Source: Deinococcus sedimenti
Lineage (GTDB): Bacteria > Deinococcota > Deinococci > Deinococcales > Deinococcaceae
DNA length: 64,000 bases
Assembly (NCBI RefSeq): GCF_014648135.1
Contig: NZ_BMQN01000002.1
Coordinates: forward strand, 441,363 to 505,362
Direction of reading: 5' to 3'
Position numbers and translations under genes: made by a program. Position 1 is the stretch's first letter. Each line of letters starts with the position of its first letter. Below are positions 47,297 to 57,945 of this stretch, in pieces. The notes under the pieces were generated by a model. The model was given only the letters and a program-made list of their open reading frames with translations, had not been told where the DNA came from and ran no database searches.

Positions 47297-48668
47297 AGCC
47301 CGCACCACCTACGTCTGCAGCAGTTGCGGGTACACCAGCGCCAAACCGCTGGGCCGCTGCCCGAACTGCCAGGCGTGGAACTCCTTCGAGGAAGAGGTGC
47401 CCGCCGTCACCACGGCCGCGCGCGGTGGGGCGTATGGGGGCATCACGGGCGGCCGCCTCACGCCGCTGTCCTGGGTGGGCCGCCGCGAGGAGCCCCGCAC
47501 CCCGAGCGGCATCCCGGAACTCGACCGGGTGCTGGGCGGCGGGCTGGTTGCCGGGGGCGTCACGCTGATCGGCGGGGAGCCCGGCATCGGCAAGAGCACC
47601 CTGCTCCTGCAGGTGGCGGACAAGGTCGCGGCGGGGGGCGGCACGGTGCTGTACGTGGCGGGCGAGGAATCCCTGGAGCAGATCCGCCTGCGCGCTGACC
47701 GCCTGGGCGTGAAGGCCGAGATCCAGCTGACCCGCGACACCCGCGCCGAACATGTGGCGGCGCTGATGGCCGAGCACAAGCCCGCGCTGTGCATCGTGGA
47801 TTCCATCCAGACCGTGACCGTCGAGGGGGATGGCGCGCCGGGTGGCGTGGCGCAGGTCCGCGACGGGACCGCCCTGCTGACCCGCGCCGCGAAGGAAACC
47901 GGGACCGCCACCGTCCTGGTGGGGCACGTCACGAAGGACGGCACGGTCGCCGGACCGAAGGTTATGGAGCACATCGTGGACACCACCGTCTTCCTGGAGA
48001 CGGTCGGGTCGTACCGCCTGCTGCGTTCGGTCAAGAACCGCTTCGGGCAGGCCGGTGAACTCGGCGTGTTCGAGATGCGCGGCGAGGGCCTGATCGCCGT
48101 CGAGAACCCGTCGGCGGCGTTCCTGGCCGAGCGGCCCGTCGGGGTGCCCGGCAGCGTCGTCGCCGCCACCATCGACGGGCAGCGCCCCATGCTGCTGGAG
48201 GTGCAGGCGCTGGCCAGCAAGACGCCGTACCCGAACGCCCGCCGGGTCGTGGTGGGCCTCGACGCCCGCCGCGTGGACGTCGTCCTGGCCGTGCTGGAAC
48301 GCCGCCTGGACCTGACGCTGGGCGGACTGGACGTGTACGTGAACCTCGCGGGCGGCCTGAAGGTCCCCGATCCGGGCCTGGACCTCGCGGTGGCGCTGGC
48401 GGTGTACTCGGCCGTGGTGGGCCGCACCCTGCCGGACAGCGTCGCCGTGTTCGGCGAGGTCGGCCTGGCGGGCGAGGTGCGCTCCACCGTCGCCTCCATC
48501 CGCCGCGCCGAGGAAGCCCGCCGCGCCGGGTACACCCGCCTGATCGTCCCCCCCGGCCTGGACGGCCACCCCAACGGGGTGAGGAGCGTCGAGGAGGCCG
48601 TCGCGCAGGTCTGGGGCGGCGCACCGGCGTCCGGCAGGAAACCCCGCGCCGCTGCCGAGCGTACCTGA
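47289..48668 (+). CDS. radA: DNA repair protein RadA
   Basis: A 459-residue RadA/Sms, a branch-migration ATPase in recombination and repair. An N-terminal zinc finger (CSSCGYTS...CPNCQAW), Walker [15 protein letters not shown], the signature KNRFG ([10 protein letters not shown]) and a Lon-like C-terminal domain with a [15 protein letters not shown] stretch are all present. The GTG start at 47289 lies within the DUF2087 gene's end. RadA in Deinococcus contributes to double-strand break repair (family knowledge). Confidence 0.97.
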   Translation: MAKARTTYVCSSCGYTSAKPLGRCPNCQAWNSFEEEVPAVTTAARGGAYGGITGGRLTPLSWVGRREEPRTPSGIPELDRVLGGGLVAGGVTLIGGEPGIGKSTLLLQVADKVAAGGGTVLYVAGEESLEQIRLRADRLGVKAEIQLTRDTRAEHVAALMAEHKPALCIVDSIQTVTVEGDGAPGGVAQVRDGTALLTRAAKETGTATVLVGHVTKDGTVAGPKVMEHIVDTTVFLETVGSYRLLRSVKNRFGQAGELGVFEMRGEGLIAVENPSAAFLAERPVGVPGSVVAATIDGQRPMLLEVQALASKTPYPNARRVVVGLDARRVDVVLAVLERRLDLTLGGLDVYVNLAGGLKVPDPGLDLAVALAVYSAVVGRTLPDSVAVFGEVGLAGEVRSTVASIRRAEEARRAGYTRLIVPPGLDGHPNGVRSVEEAVAQVWGGAPASGRKPRAAAERT

Positions 48669-48672
48669 GGGT

Positions 48673-49191
48673 ATGACTGCCCCGCTGTCGGCCGCGCCGC
48701 CCACCTCGCCCGTCTGGTTCCGGGCGGTGGTGTGGCTGGCGCCCCTGCTCCTGATCGTGACCGCCTGGATGCCGGACGACAGCGCCGACAAGCCTCTGCC
48801 GGTGGCGGGCAGCGTGGCCCTGACCCTGCTGGGCGTGGGACTGGCCGCACTGTTCGCGCAGGTGCCCCGGCGCCTCGCGTACACCCTGACCGACACGGGT
48901 CTGCGCATGAGCCGCTTCTCCGGCACCTTCGAGTGGCCGTACTGCGAACTGCGGGTGCGCCGCACCGACGCCGGGCTGGGCCTGCGGGTCGGCGGGGTGG
49001 GCCTGCCCGGCTACTACACCGGGAACTACACCTTCACGGGGGCCGGGTACCGCAGCGTGCAGGCCATCGCGTCGAACACGCGCGGCGGCCTGATCGTCGA
49101 GCGGGGTGGCACGCCGTACTACCTGACGCCCGCCGACCCGGACGCCTTCGCACAGGCGCTCGCCGCGCGGGGCGTGCCCGTCCTGGACTGA
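48673..49191 (+). CDS. Membrane protein with bacterial PH-like domain
   Basis: A 172-residue protein with two N-terminal membrane segments (about residues 15-33 and 44-63) and a C-terminal domain that resembles bacterial pleckstrin-like PF10882: GLRMSRFSGTFEWPYCEL, then GLPGYYTGNYTF and GGLIVERGGTPYYLTPADPD. It begins 4 bp after the radA stop with a TGAGGG site, so it probably shares that transcript. Role unknown. Confidence 0.75.
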   Translation: MTAPLSAAPPTSPVWFRAVVWLAPLLLIVTAWMPDDSADKPLPVAGSVALTLLGVGLAALFAQVPRRLAYTLTDTGLRMSRFSGTFEWPYCELRVRRTDAGLGLRVGGVGLPGYYTGNYTFTGAGYRSVQAIASNTRGGLIVERGGTPYYLTPADPDAFAQALAARGVPVLD

Positions 49192-49269
49192 GCCGGACTC
49201 TGTACTGCGTGCAGGTCTCGTGAACGGGGGTCGCATCTGCCGGGGGGCGGTGGGTGCGACCCTTGGGGC

Positions 49270-50250
49270 ATGACGAGCGGCGCCGCCGACCACGACCACG
49301 CCGAGCACGATCACCACCACGGGCATAGGCACAGCGAGCAGGGGCACGTCGGGCAGGGAGATGGCGGGCACGATCACAACCACGGCGCGAACGCGAACGC
49401 CCGGCAGCTGACCCTCGCCCTGCTGCTGACGGGCGGGTTCCTGATCGTGGAGGTCGTGTACGCGGTCCTGTCCGGCAGTCTGGCGCTGCTGAGCGACGCA
49501 GGGCACATGCTGACCGACGCGGCGGCGCTGGCCCTGTCGCTGCTGGCCCTCCGGGTGGGCGCGCGGCCCGCCGATGCGCGGCGCACCTTCGGGTACCGCC
49601 GGGCGGAGGTGCTGGCCGCCGCCCTGAACGCCGGGGCGCTGTTCGCCGTGGGCATCTACGTGCTCGTGGAGGCCGCGCGCCGCTTCGCGCAGCCGGTCGA
49701 GGTGCAGGCCACCCCCATGCTGATCGTCGCGGTGCTGGGCCTGATCGTGAACCTGCTCAGCGCCCGCATCCTGGCCGGAGGGCAGGGCGAGAGCTTGAAC
49801 ATGCGCTCGGCGTACCTGGAGGTCATGGGGGACCTGCTGGGCAGCGTCGCCGTGATCGTCGGCGCGCTGCTGATCCGCTTCACGGGCTGGACGTGGGTGG
49901 ACCCGCTGCTGGGCGCGGGCATCGGCCTGTGGGTGCTGCCGCGCACCTGGGCGCTGCTGCGCGCCAGCGTGAACGTCCTGCTGGAGGGCGTGCCGCGCGG
50001 CCTGGACCTGAACGCCCTGCGCGCCGAACTGCGCGCCCTGCCCGGCGTGGACGACGTTCACGACCTGCACGTCTGGAGCGTGACGGGCGGCGTGAACAAC
50101 CTGACGGCCCATCTGGTCGCCCCGAAGTCAGGCGACACCCTTCTACGCGAGGTGGAGGAGGTCGCCGCCCGATTCGGCATCGCGCACAGCACGGTGCAGA
50201 TCGAAGGGCCGGACGCCCACGCGGCAGGTGGGGCGGCGCTGCACCCCTGA
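49270..50250 (+). CDS. Cation diffusion facilitator metal exporter
   Basis: A 326-residue CDF protein with a His-rich N-terminus (about residues 8-38), six predicted membrane segments and a C-terminal metal-binding domain. TM2 has SDAGHMLTDA (His-x-x-x-Asp), the transport site. In TM5 the usual His-x-x-x-Asp reads YLEVMGDLLG, with Glu in place of His, as seen in a subset of the family. Probable exporter of zinc or a similar divalent metal; the ion is not certain. Confidence 0.9.
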   Translation: MTSGAADHDHAEHDHHHGHRHSEQGHVGQGDGGHDHNHGANANARQLTLALLLTGGFLIVEVVYAVLSGSLALLSDAGHMLTDAAALALSLLALRVGARPADARRTFGYRRAEVLAAALNAGALFAVGIYVLVEAARRFAQPVEVQATPMLIVAVLGLIVNLLSARILAGGQGESLNMRSAYLEVMGDLLGSVAVIVGALLIRFTGWTWVDPLLGAGIGLWVLPRTWALLRASVNVLLEGVPRGLDLNALRAELRALPGVDDVHDLHVWSVTGGVNNLTAHLVAPKSGDTLLREVEEVAARFGIAHSTVQIEGPDAHAAGGAALHP

Positions 50251-50275
50251 GCGGATGGGGGAGAGGGGCGGAACG

Positions 50276-50343
50276 TCGAAGGGTCAAAGGGTCTGGGAAC
50301 GACGAGCTTCACAGCTTTTTTCTTAGACTCTCTGACCTTTCGA
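50276..50343. repeat. Long inverted repeat downstream of the CDF gene
   Basis: TCGAAGGGTCA (50276-50286) pairs with TGACCTTTCGA (50333-50343) with one wobble pair, and GTCT/AGAC pairs further inside. A run of T at 50316-50321 lies in the loop. It could be a terminator, a non-coding RNA or a small mobile-element remnant. Confidence 0.5.
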
Positions 50344-50396
50344 CTCTTGGACTCTGCGTCGAGCGCCCGGACGGCCCTGATGAGCACCTATATGCC

Positions 50397-50443
50397 TTGA
50401 CAGGAATATTCCTTTCGTAGCATAATATGTTCACAGCAGAACA
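50397..50443 (+). promoter_or_regulatory. Promoter and operators of the arsR-type gene
   Basis: TTGACA (50397-50402) and CATAAT (50421-50426) with an 18-bp spacer form a strong promoter. The spacer holds a perfect 12-bp palindrome AGGAATATTCCT (50402-50413), and a second inverted repeat TGTTC-N6-GAACA lies at 50428-50443. Both are plausible self-operators for the ArsR protein. Confidence 0.65.
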
Positions 50444-50467
50444 CACCAGAAGGAGGTCACGCGCCGC

Positions 50468-50821
50468 TTGAACCACCACACCTTCACCGCCCTGGCCGAC
50501 CCGCACCGCTTCCAGATCGTCGAACTGCTGCGGGAACGGCCCCACAGCGTCGGCGAGATTGCCGACCGGCTCGGCCTGCGCCAGCCGCAGACGTCCAAGC
50601 ACCTGCGCGTCCTCACGGACGCCGGACTGGTCCACATGGAACCCCAGGCCAACCGCCGCATCGCCCACCTGAACCCCACGCCCTTTCGCGACCTCGACGA
50701 CTGGCTGACCCGCTACCGCCCCCTCTGGGAGGTGCGACTGGACCGGCTGGACGACTACCTGCGCACCCTCCCGCCCGAAGACCCCGCACCCGACCCAGAT
50801 GAACCCGGAGGTTCCCCATGA
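50468..50821 (+). CDS. ArsR-family transcriptional regulator
   Basis: A 117-residue winged-helix regulator: FTALADPHRFQIVELLRERP, then SVGEIADRLGLRQPQTSKHL and VLTDAGLVHMEP. No Cys pair for metal sensing is seen, so it belongs to the non-metal branch often paired with SRPBCC proteins. The TTG start at 50468 has AAGGAGGT 10 nt upstream. The stop overlaps the next gene by 4 bp. Confidence 0.9.
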   Translation: MNHHTFTALADPHRFQIVELLRERPHSVGEIADRLGLRQPQTSKHLRVLTDAGLVHMEPQANRRIAHLNPTPFRDLDDWLTRYRPLWEVRLDRLDDYLRTLPPEDPAPDPDEPGGSP

Positions 50822-51324
50822 CGCACGCCACCCTCGACCACCGCATCGAAGACGCCCGCACCCTCGTGCTGGAACGCACCTTCGCCGCGACGCCCGACCG
50901 GGTTTTCGCGGCGTTCACGCAGGCCGAGCACCTGAAGCACTGGTGGGGGCCGCGCGGCTGGACCCTGACGCACTGTACCGTCGACCTGCGCCCCGGCGGC
51001 CGCTGGCACTACTGCATGACCTGCACCGACCCCACACAGGGCGACTTCCACGGCATGAACAGCTGGGGCCTGGGCGTGTACGAGCACATCGAGGCCCCTG
51101 CCCGCCTGACGTACACTGACCACTTCAGCGACGAGCACGGCGCCGTGAACGACCAGATGCCCGCCACGCTGGCCGACCTGACCTTCGAGGCCGTTCCCGG
51201 CGGTACGCGCGTCACCAGCCGCTCCACGTACGTCCGCCCGGAGGACCTGCAGGCCGTCATGGACATGGGGATGCTCCAGGGCATCAGCGAGACGTGGGAC
51301 AGGCTGGCCGAACACCTCGCCTGA
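50818..51324 (+). CDS. SRPBCC/AHSA1-domain protein
   Basis: A 168-residue START-like protein: RTFAATPDRVFAAFTQAEHL, HWWGPRGWTLTHCTVDLRPG, GRWHYCM and WDRLAEHL are standard for this family, which binds hydrophobic ligands. It overlaps the ArsR gene (ATGA). ArsR-SRPBCC pairs are common; the ligand probably relieves repression, though this is inferred from the pair. Its end is 3 bp from the convergent LysR gene. Confidence 0.9.
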   Translation: MTHATLDHRIEDARTLVLERTFAATPDRVFAAFTQAEHLKHWWGPRGWTLTHCTVDLRPGGRWHYCMTCTDPTQGDFHGMNSWGLGVYEHIEAPARLTYTDHFSDEHGAVNDQMPATLADLTFEAVPGGTRVTSRSTYVRPEDLQAVMDMGMLQGISETWDRLAEHLA

Positions 51325-51327
51325 CCG

Positions 51328-52212
51328 TCACCCTTCGGGCGCGGCGAGGGCCAGGAAGTTCCGGACGATCACTGATCGTTCCACCCGCTGCGACGCCAGG
51401 GACAGCGTCACGCGCGGACCCCCGCCCCGCAGGTCGCGGTACACGCAGCCGCGCAGGTGCAGGTGCCGCATCGCGGCCGGCACCAGCGACACGCCCAGGC
51501 CCGCCGCGACCAGACTGACCACCGACATCATCTGCGGGGCGGTCTGCCCGGGGCGCGCCTCGAACCCCGCCGCGCGGCACGCGGCCAGCACCGCGTCGTG
51601 CAGCGCCGGACCCACCGCCCGCGGCGTGAGGATGAACGGATCGTCCCGCAGCGCGTGCAGCGGCACCGGGTCCAGGCCCGCCGCCGGGTGATCCTCGGGC
51701 AGCACCGCCACCAGTTCACTGCACGCCACCTCTGTCACGCGGAACTCCTGCGCGTACTCCGGGGTGGCGCGCACGAACGCCGCGTCCAGCACGTGCGCAC
51801 GCAGGTCCGCGACCAGATCCTCGGTGTTCTTCTCCGCCAGCGTCAGGTGCACCTGCGGGTACGCCCGGCGGAACGCGCGGATCACGTCCTGCACCGCCGG
51901 ATCGATCCCCGCCGCGCCCGTGAAGCCCACCCGCAGCGCGCCCGTCTCGCCCCGCGCGGCCCGCCCGGTCTCGACAGCGGCGCGGTCCAGCTGCGCGGGA
52001 ATGCCCGCCACCCTGGCCTGGAAGGCGCGGCCCGCCTCGGTCAGCTCCACGCCGCGCGGCGTCCGGTGAAACAGCGCCGCGCCCAGTTCGCGTTCCAGCG
52101 CGCGGATCTGCGCGCTCAGGGGCGGCTGCGCCATGCCCAGCCGCGCGGCGGCGCGTGTGACGTTGCCCTCCTCCGCGACCGTCAGGAAGTACCGCACCTG
52201 GCGCAACTCCAT
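51328..52212 (-). CDS. LysR-family transcriptional regulator
   Basis: A 294-residue LysR protein: N-terminal helix-turn-helix QVRYFLTVAEEGNVTRAAARL and QPPLSAQIRALERELGAALF, followed by an effector-binding domain (about residues 90-290). It is divergent from an MFS transporter gene with 71 bp between them, so it probably controls that transporter. TATGCT (plus 52219-52224) is 6 nt before its ATG. Confidence 0.93.
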   Translation of the reverse strand: MELRQVRYFLTVAEEGNVTRAAARLGMAQPPLSAQIRALERELGAALFHRTPRGVELTEAGRAFQARVAGIPAQLDRAAVETGRAARGETGALRVGFTGAAGIDPAVQDVIRAFRRAYPQVHLTLAEKNTEDLVADLRAHVLDAAFVRATPEYAQEFRVTEVACSELVAVLPEDHPAAGLDPVPLHALRDDPFILTPRAVGPALHDAVLAACRAAGFEARPGQTAPQMMSVVSLVAAGLGVSLVPAAMRHLHLRGCVYRDLRGGGPRVTLSLASQRVERSVIVRNFLALAAPEG

Positions 52213-52248
52213 ACGCGCAGCATATGGCGATGCCCCGCCGCGCGTATT

Positions 52249-52256
52249 AGACGTCT
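52249..52256. promoter_or_regulatory. Palindrome in the LysR/MFS intergenic region
   Basis: AGACGTCT is perfectly palindromic, extended imperfectly to 12 bp. It lies between the LysR start and the MFS -10 box TACAGT (52271-52276) and may be a LysR operator. Confidence 0.4.
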
Positions 52257-52283
52257 GACCGGGAGGAGCCTACAGTCGGGGGC

Positions 52284-53507
52284 ATGACCGTCCTGAGCCC
52301 CGCCCACCCCGCTCCGACCCTGACGGGCGAGCCGGTGCGGCGCGGCACGCCCCAGTACCGCCGCATCGGCGCGGCACTGTTCCTGACGGGCTTCAGCGCG
52401 TTCTCACTGGTGTACTGCGTGCAGCCCCTGCTGACCGAATTCACCCGCGCGTTCCACGTCACGCCCGCCCAGAGTGCCCTGAGCATGTCCCTGACGACCG
52501 GGTGCCTCGCCCTGTCCATCCTGATCATGAGTGCCGTCGCGGACTCCTTCAGTCGCCGCCGCGTCATGCTGACCTCACTGCTCGCCGCCGCGCTCCTGAA
52601 CGGACTGGCCGCGCTGGCCCCCACCTGGACCCTGCTGCTGCTGTGCCGCGCCCTGGAAGGCCTCGCCCTCGGTGGGGTGCCCGCCGTCGCCATGGCGTAC
52701 CTCGCCGAGGAAATCCACCCCCGCGACCTGGGCGCCGCCATGGGGCAGTACGTGGGCGGCACCGCGTTCGGCGGCATGATGGGCCGCGTCTGCATCGGCC
52801 TGCTGAGTGACGTCACCTCCTGGCACGCCGCGCTGCTCGTCATGGCCGGCGCGGGCCTGCTCAGCGCCGCCGGATTCGCGCTGCTGCTCCCCCCCTCACG
52901 CGGCTTCCAGCCGCGCCCCGCCGCGCCCGCCCGCGAGCACCTGCGCCGCTGGGCCGCGCACCTGCGCACCCCCGGTTTGGGCGCCCTGTTCACGCTGGGG
53001 TTCCTGAACCTGGGCGTCATGGTCGCCGCGTTCAACTATCTCAGCTTCCGCCTGCACGCCCCTCCCTACGCCCTGAGTGCCGCCGCGATCAGCCTGATCT
53101 TCCTGACGTACCTGCTCGGCTCCGCCGCCTCCGGCTGGGGCGGACGCCTCGCCGACCGCCGGGGCCGCCGCCCCCTGCTGACCATCGGCCTGACCGTCAG
53201 CAGCGCCGGACTTGCCCTGACGCTCCTGACCCCCCTGCCCGTGATCATCCTGGGCGTCACGCTGATCACCGTCGGCTTCTTCATCACGCACTCGGTTGCC
53301 AGCAGCAGCGTCGGCCAGCTCGCCCGGCGCGACAAGGGCCACGCCAGCGCCCTGTACCTCCTCGCCTACTACGCCGGCAGCAGCGTCATCGGCGTCCTCG
53401 GCGGCCTCGCCTGGGCCACCGGAGGCTGGGCGCTCCTCGTCGCCCTGTGCGCGGCCCTGCTGCTGCTGCTCGGTCTGCTCGTCACCCGCAGCGTCCCGCG
53501 CCGCTGA
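52284..53507 (+). CDS. MFS transporter of the YnfM/YdhP (DHA1) type
   Basis: A 407-residue major facilitator with about 12 membrane helices. Loop 2-3 motif ADSFSRRRVML and the equivalent GGRLADRRGRRPLL in the second half are present. This branch exports small molecules, for example sugars, arabinose or drugs. Its start follows TACAGT by 7 nt. Divergent from the LysR gene; probable effector-induced efflux. Confidence 0.9.
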   Translation: MTVLSPAHPAPTLTGEPVRRGTPQYRRIGAALFLTGFSAFSLVYCVQPLLTEFTRAFHVTPAQSALSMSLTTGCLALSILIMSAVADSFSRRRVMLTSLLAAALLNGLAALAPTWTLLLLCRALEGLALGGVPAVAMAYLAEEIHPRDLGAAMGQYVGGTAFGGMMGRVCIGLLSDVTSWHAALLVMAGAGLLSAAGFALLLPPSRGFQPRPAAPAREHLRRWAAHLRTPGLGALFTLGFLNLGVMVAAFNYLSFRLHAPPYALSAAAISLIFLTYLLGSAASGWGGRLADRRGRRPLLTIGLTVSSAGLALTLLTPLPVIILGVTLITVGFFITHSVASSSVGQLARRDKGHASALYLLAYYAGSSVIGVLGGLAWATGGWALLVALCAALLLLLGLLVTRSVPRR

Positions 53508-53531
53508 CTGGCGGCGCGACGGGGCGACCCT

Positions 53532-53900
53532 TCAGGCGCGGTCGTGCAGGGTGATGTGGTAGCCGTCCGGGTCGGCGAAGGTGAAGGTGCGGCCGAACGG
53601 GCCGTCTATGGGCGCGGTCACGATGCGGTGGCCGTCTGCCGTCAGGGTGTCGTGGATGGCCTGCACGTCGGTGGCGTGCAGCCACAGGGCGGTGCCGAGG
53701 CCGGGCTGGGCCACGCCGCTCAGTTCGGTGCCGGGTGCGAGGTCTCGAAGGGCGAAGGTGATGGGCTGGGTGTCGAACACGACGGCGTGCGGTGGCCCGG
53801 CGGGCGAGCGGCGCAGGCCGAGGTAGCGCTCGTAGAAAGCGTGGGACACGCGGAGGTCGCGCACCTGAATCGAGATGAAGTCTGGGCCGGTCACGGGCAT
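53532..53900 (-). CDS. VOC-superfamily (glyoxalase-like) protein
   Basis: A 122-residue protein with two beta-alpha-beta-beta-beta modules: FISIQVRDLRVSHAFYERYLG and WLHATDVQAIHDTL, with FADPDGYHITLHDRA at the end. Metal ligands of glyoxalase I are not all clear, so it may be a fosfomycin/bleomycin-type binding protein or a lyase. AGGAGG precedes the ATG. Divergent from the MarR gene and probably controlled by it. Confidence 0.9.
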   Translation of the reverse strand: MPVTGPDFISIQVRDLRVSHAFYERYLGLRRSPAGPPHAVVFDTQPITFALRDLAPGTELSGVAQPGLGTALWLHATDVQAIHDTLTADGHRIVTAPIDGPFGRTFTFADPDGYHITLHDRA

Positions 53901-53914
53901 AAAGATCCTCCTGA

Positions 53915-53958
53915 TGTCAGTTAACTGACACGGGGATACTATGTCAGAATACTGACAT
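53915..53958. promoter_or_regulatory. Two palindromic MarR operators
   Basis: TGTCAGTTAACTGACA (53915-53930) is a perfect 16-bp palindrome; ATGTCAGAATACTGACAT (53941-53958) has 7-bp arms around 4 nt and overlaps the marR start. Both share the half-site TGTCAG. A GATACT box at 53935-53940 lies between them, so bound repressor would block transcription both ways. Confidence 0.75.
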
Positions 53959-54415
53959 GAGTCAAGATCGGCCCGGCGTCCACCTCGCCACCTCGACCGG
54001 CTACCTGCTCAAGGAAGCCGCCAGCACCCTGCGCGCCGCCATGGACGACGTCCTGCGCCCCCTCGACATGACCGTCACCCACTACGCCTGCTTGGAACTG
54101 CTCGCCCAGCGCCCCGGACTGTCCAACTCCGACCTCGCGCGCGGCACCTTCGTGACCCGCCAGTCGATGAACGTCCTCCTGCAGGCGCTCGAACGCGACG
54201 GGCAGGTGCAGCGCGCGGCGGAAGCCAGGTTCGGCAAGGCCCTGCCCACCACCCTCACCCCGCGCGGAGAAGAACGACTCAGGCAGGCCAGCGCCGCCGT
54301 CCGCGCCGTCGAACTGCGCATGCTGTCCGGCCTGACCCCCACCGAACAGGCCGACGTGACCCGACTCCTGCGCCTCATGGTTCATGCCCTGGCAGGCGGC
54401 CCCCGCGACACCTGA
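53957..54415 (+). CDS. MarR-family transcriptional regulator
   Basis: A 152-residue MarR: dimerisation helices at both ends and the winged helix NSDLARGTFVTRQSMNVLLQ, ALERDGQVQRAAE. No conserved redox Cys pair is seen; a Cys occurs in YACLELL. It is divergent from the VOC gene and has two palindromes in its promoter. Likely autorepressor that also controls the VOC gene. Confidence 0.92.
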   Translation: MSQDRPGVHLATSTGYLLKEAASTLRAAMDDVLRPLDMTVTHYACLELLAQRPGLSNSDLARGTFVTRQSMNVLLQALERDGQVQRAAEARFGKALPTTLTPRGEERLRQASAAVRAVELRMLSGLTPTEQADVTRLLRLMVHALAGGPRDT

Positions 54416-54441
54416 CGGGAGCAGGCTCCCGAAGACAGGAA

Positions 54442-54474
54442 GGCGGGGCCAGGTCACGCAGACCCGGCCCCGCC
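54442..54474. terminator. Bidirectional hairpin between marR and clpB
   Basis: A perfect 9-bp stem GGCGGGGCC / GGCCCCGCC (54442-54450 with 54466-54474) in the 71-bp gap between convergent genes. Confidence 0.65.
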
Positions 54475-54486
54475 AGCGTGCTGTGT

Positions 54487-57045
<2,559 letters not shown>

Positions 57046-57092
57046 GGGTGGGCCTCCGTGGGGTGAGGATCTGGGACGTTCAATCTCCCACC

Positions 57093-57121
57093 ATTCTGAA
57101 ACTTGAGTGCAGTCGTGTCAA
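57093..57121 (-). promoter_or_regulatory. clpB promoter
   Basis: On the minus strand TTGACA (plus 57116-57121) and CAGAAT (plus 57093-57098) are 17 bp apart. A full -35 consensus with a good -10; leader of about 40 nt. Confidence 0.82.
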
Positions 57122-57122
57122 G
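57102..57122. promoter_or_regulatory. HAIR-type operator (HspR) at clpB
   Basis: CTTGAGT-N7-TGTCAAG (57102-57108 and 57116-57122). The HAIR consensus known from Streptomyces is CTTGAGT-N7-ACTCAAG; the left half is perfect and the right half has 5 of 7 bases. It covers the -35 and most of the spacer, which fits repression by HspR under normal temperature. Confidence 0.7.
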
Positions 57123-57232
57123 TTTATTGCGGCTTAAGAATGGTGCCGCAACTCCCGTCCCGCACGCAACGCCCCTGCAACGCCCCCCGGCGCACACTCC
57201 CCTCAGCCCAGCACCACACAGGAGGACCGACC

Positions 57233-57904
57233 ATGACCCGCACCCTGACCACACTGCTCCTCGCCACCATCAGCCTCACCGCCGTCAGCACCGCCGCCGC
57301 GCAGAAGACCACCCTTACCATCGGCGGGAAGCCCACCACCCTCGACACCGTCAAGGTCGGCGGCCGCACCTACGTCGCCCTGGACCAGCTGCAGAAAGCC
57401 CTGACCGCTGCGGGCGGCAGCAACCAGCTCGGCGCGGCGGAAGGCTGCCTGAACGAATGGCTGTTCAACGGCACCTGGAGACTGCGCGTCACCGCCATCA
57501 AATACGTCCCGGACGACCGGAACGGCAACTACTACGGCTGGGTCGCCACCACCGAGATCCGCAACGGCGGCAAACAACTCCTCAACCTCTCGAACACCGG
57601 CATCGAGTACGGCGTCAGCCTCGCCCTGAAAGACGGCAGCACCAAGGAACTCGGCCTCAGCGGGATCACGTCCGCGTTCAAGACCCGGACCGACCTGCCG
57701 CCCGGCGCGGGCCTCGTCATGGACCTCCCGTTCTCCTGGCAGGGCGGCACGCCCACCAACGAGCAACTCCAGGCCAACCCACCGGTCAAACTCATCGTCC
57801 CGGTGGACGTCACGGCGCTGCGGCGCGGCGGCAGCACCCTGTACAAGACCGTCAACTACGCCAAGGACCCCAGCTTCCGCGTGAACCTCACCTGCAAGAA
57901 GTGA
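57233..57904 (+). CDS. Secreted two-cysteine protein (paralog B), divergent from clpB
   Basis: A 223-residue protein with a signal peptide (about residues 1-23). Residues 24-62 resemble the CuAO_N1 stalk (GGKPTTLDTVKVGGRTYVAL). A second domain begins GCLNEWLFNGTWRLRVTAI and ends DPSFRVNLTCKK, as in paralog A at 46193-46873; its two Cys probably form a disulfide. GGAGG lies before the ATG at 57233. The intergenic HAIR element may control this gene too. Function unknown. Confidence 0.83.
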   Translation: MTRTLTTLLLATISLTAVSTAAAQKTTLTIGGKPTTLDTVKVGGRTYVALDQLQKALTAAGGSNQLGAAEGCLNEWLFNGTWRLRVTAIKYVPDDRNGNYYGWVATTEIRNGGKQLLNLSNTGIEYGVSLALKDGSTKELGLSGITSAFKTRTDLPPGAGLVMDLPFSWQGGTPTNEQLQANPPVKLIVPVDVTALRRGGSTLYKTVNYAKDPSFRVNLTCKK

Positions 57905-57945
57905 ACTCCGCCCGCGCGGCCGGAACCCGAACGCCCCGATGAACC

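Noticed and set aside
48031..50112. A 693-codon minus-strand frame over radA and the CDF gene
   Set aside because: Gln/His/Arg-rich shadow of three clear genes on the other strand.
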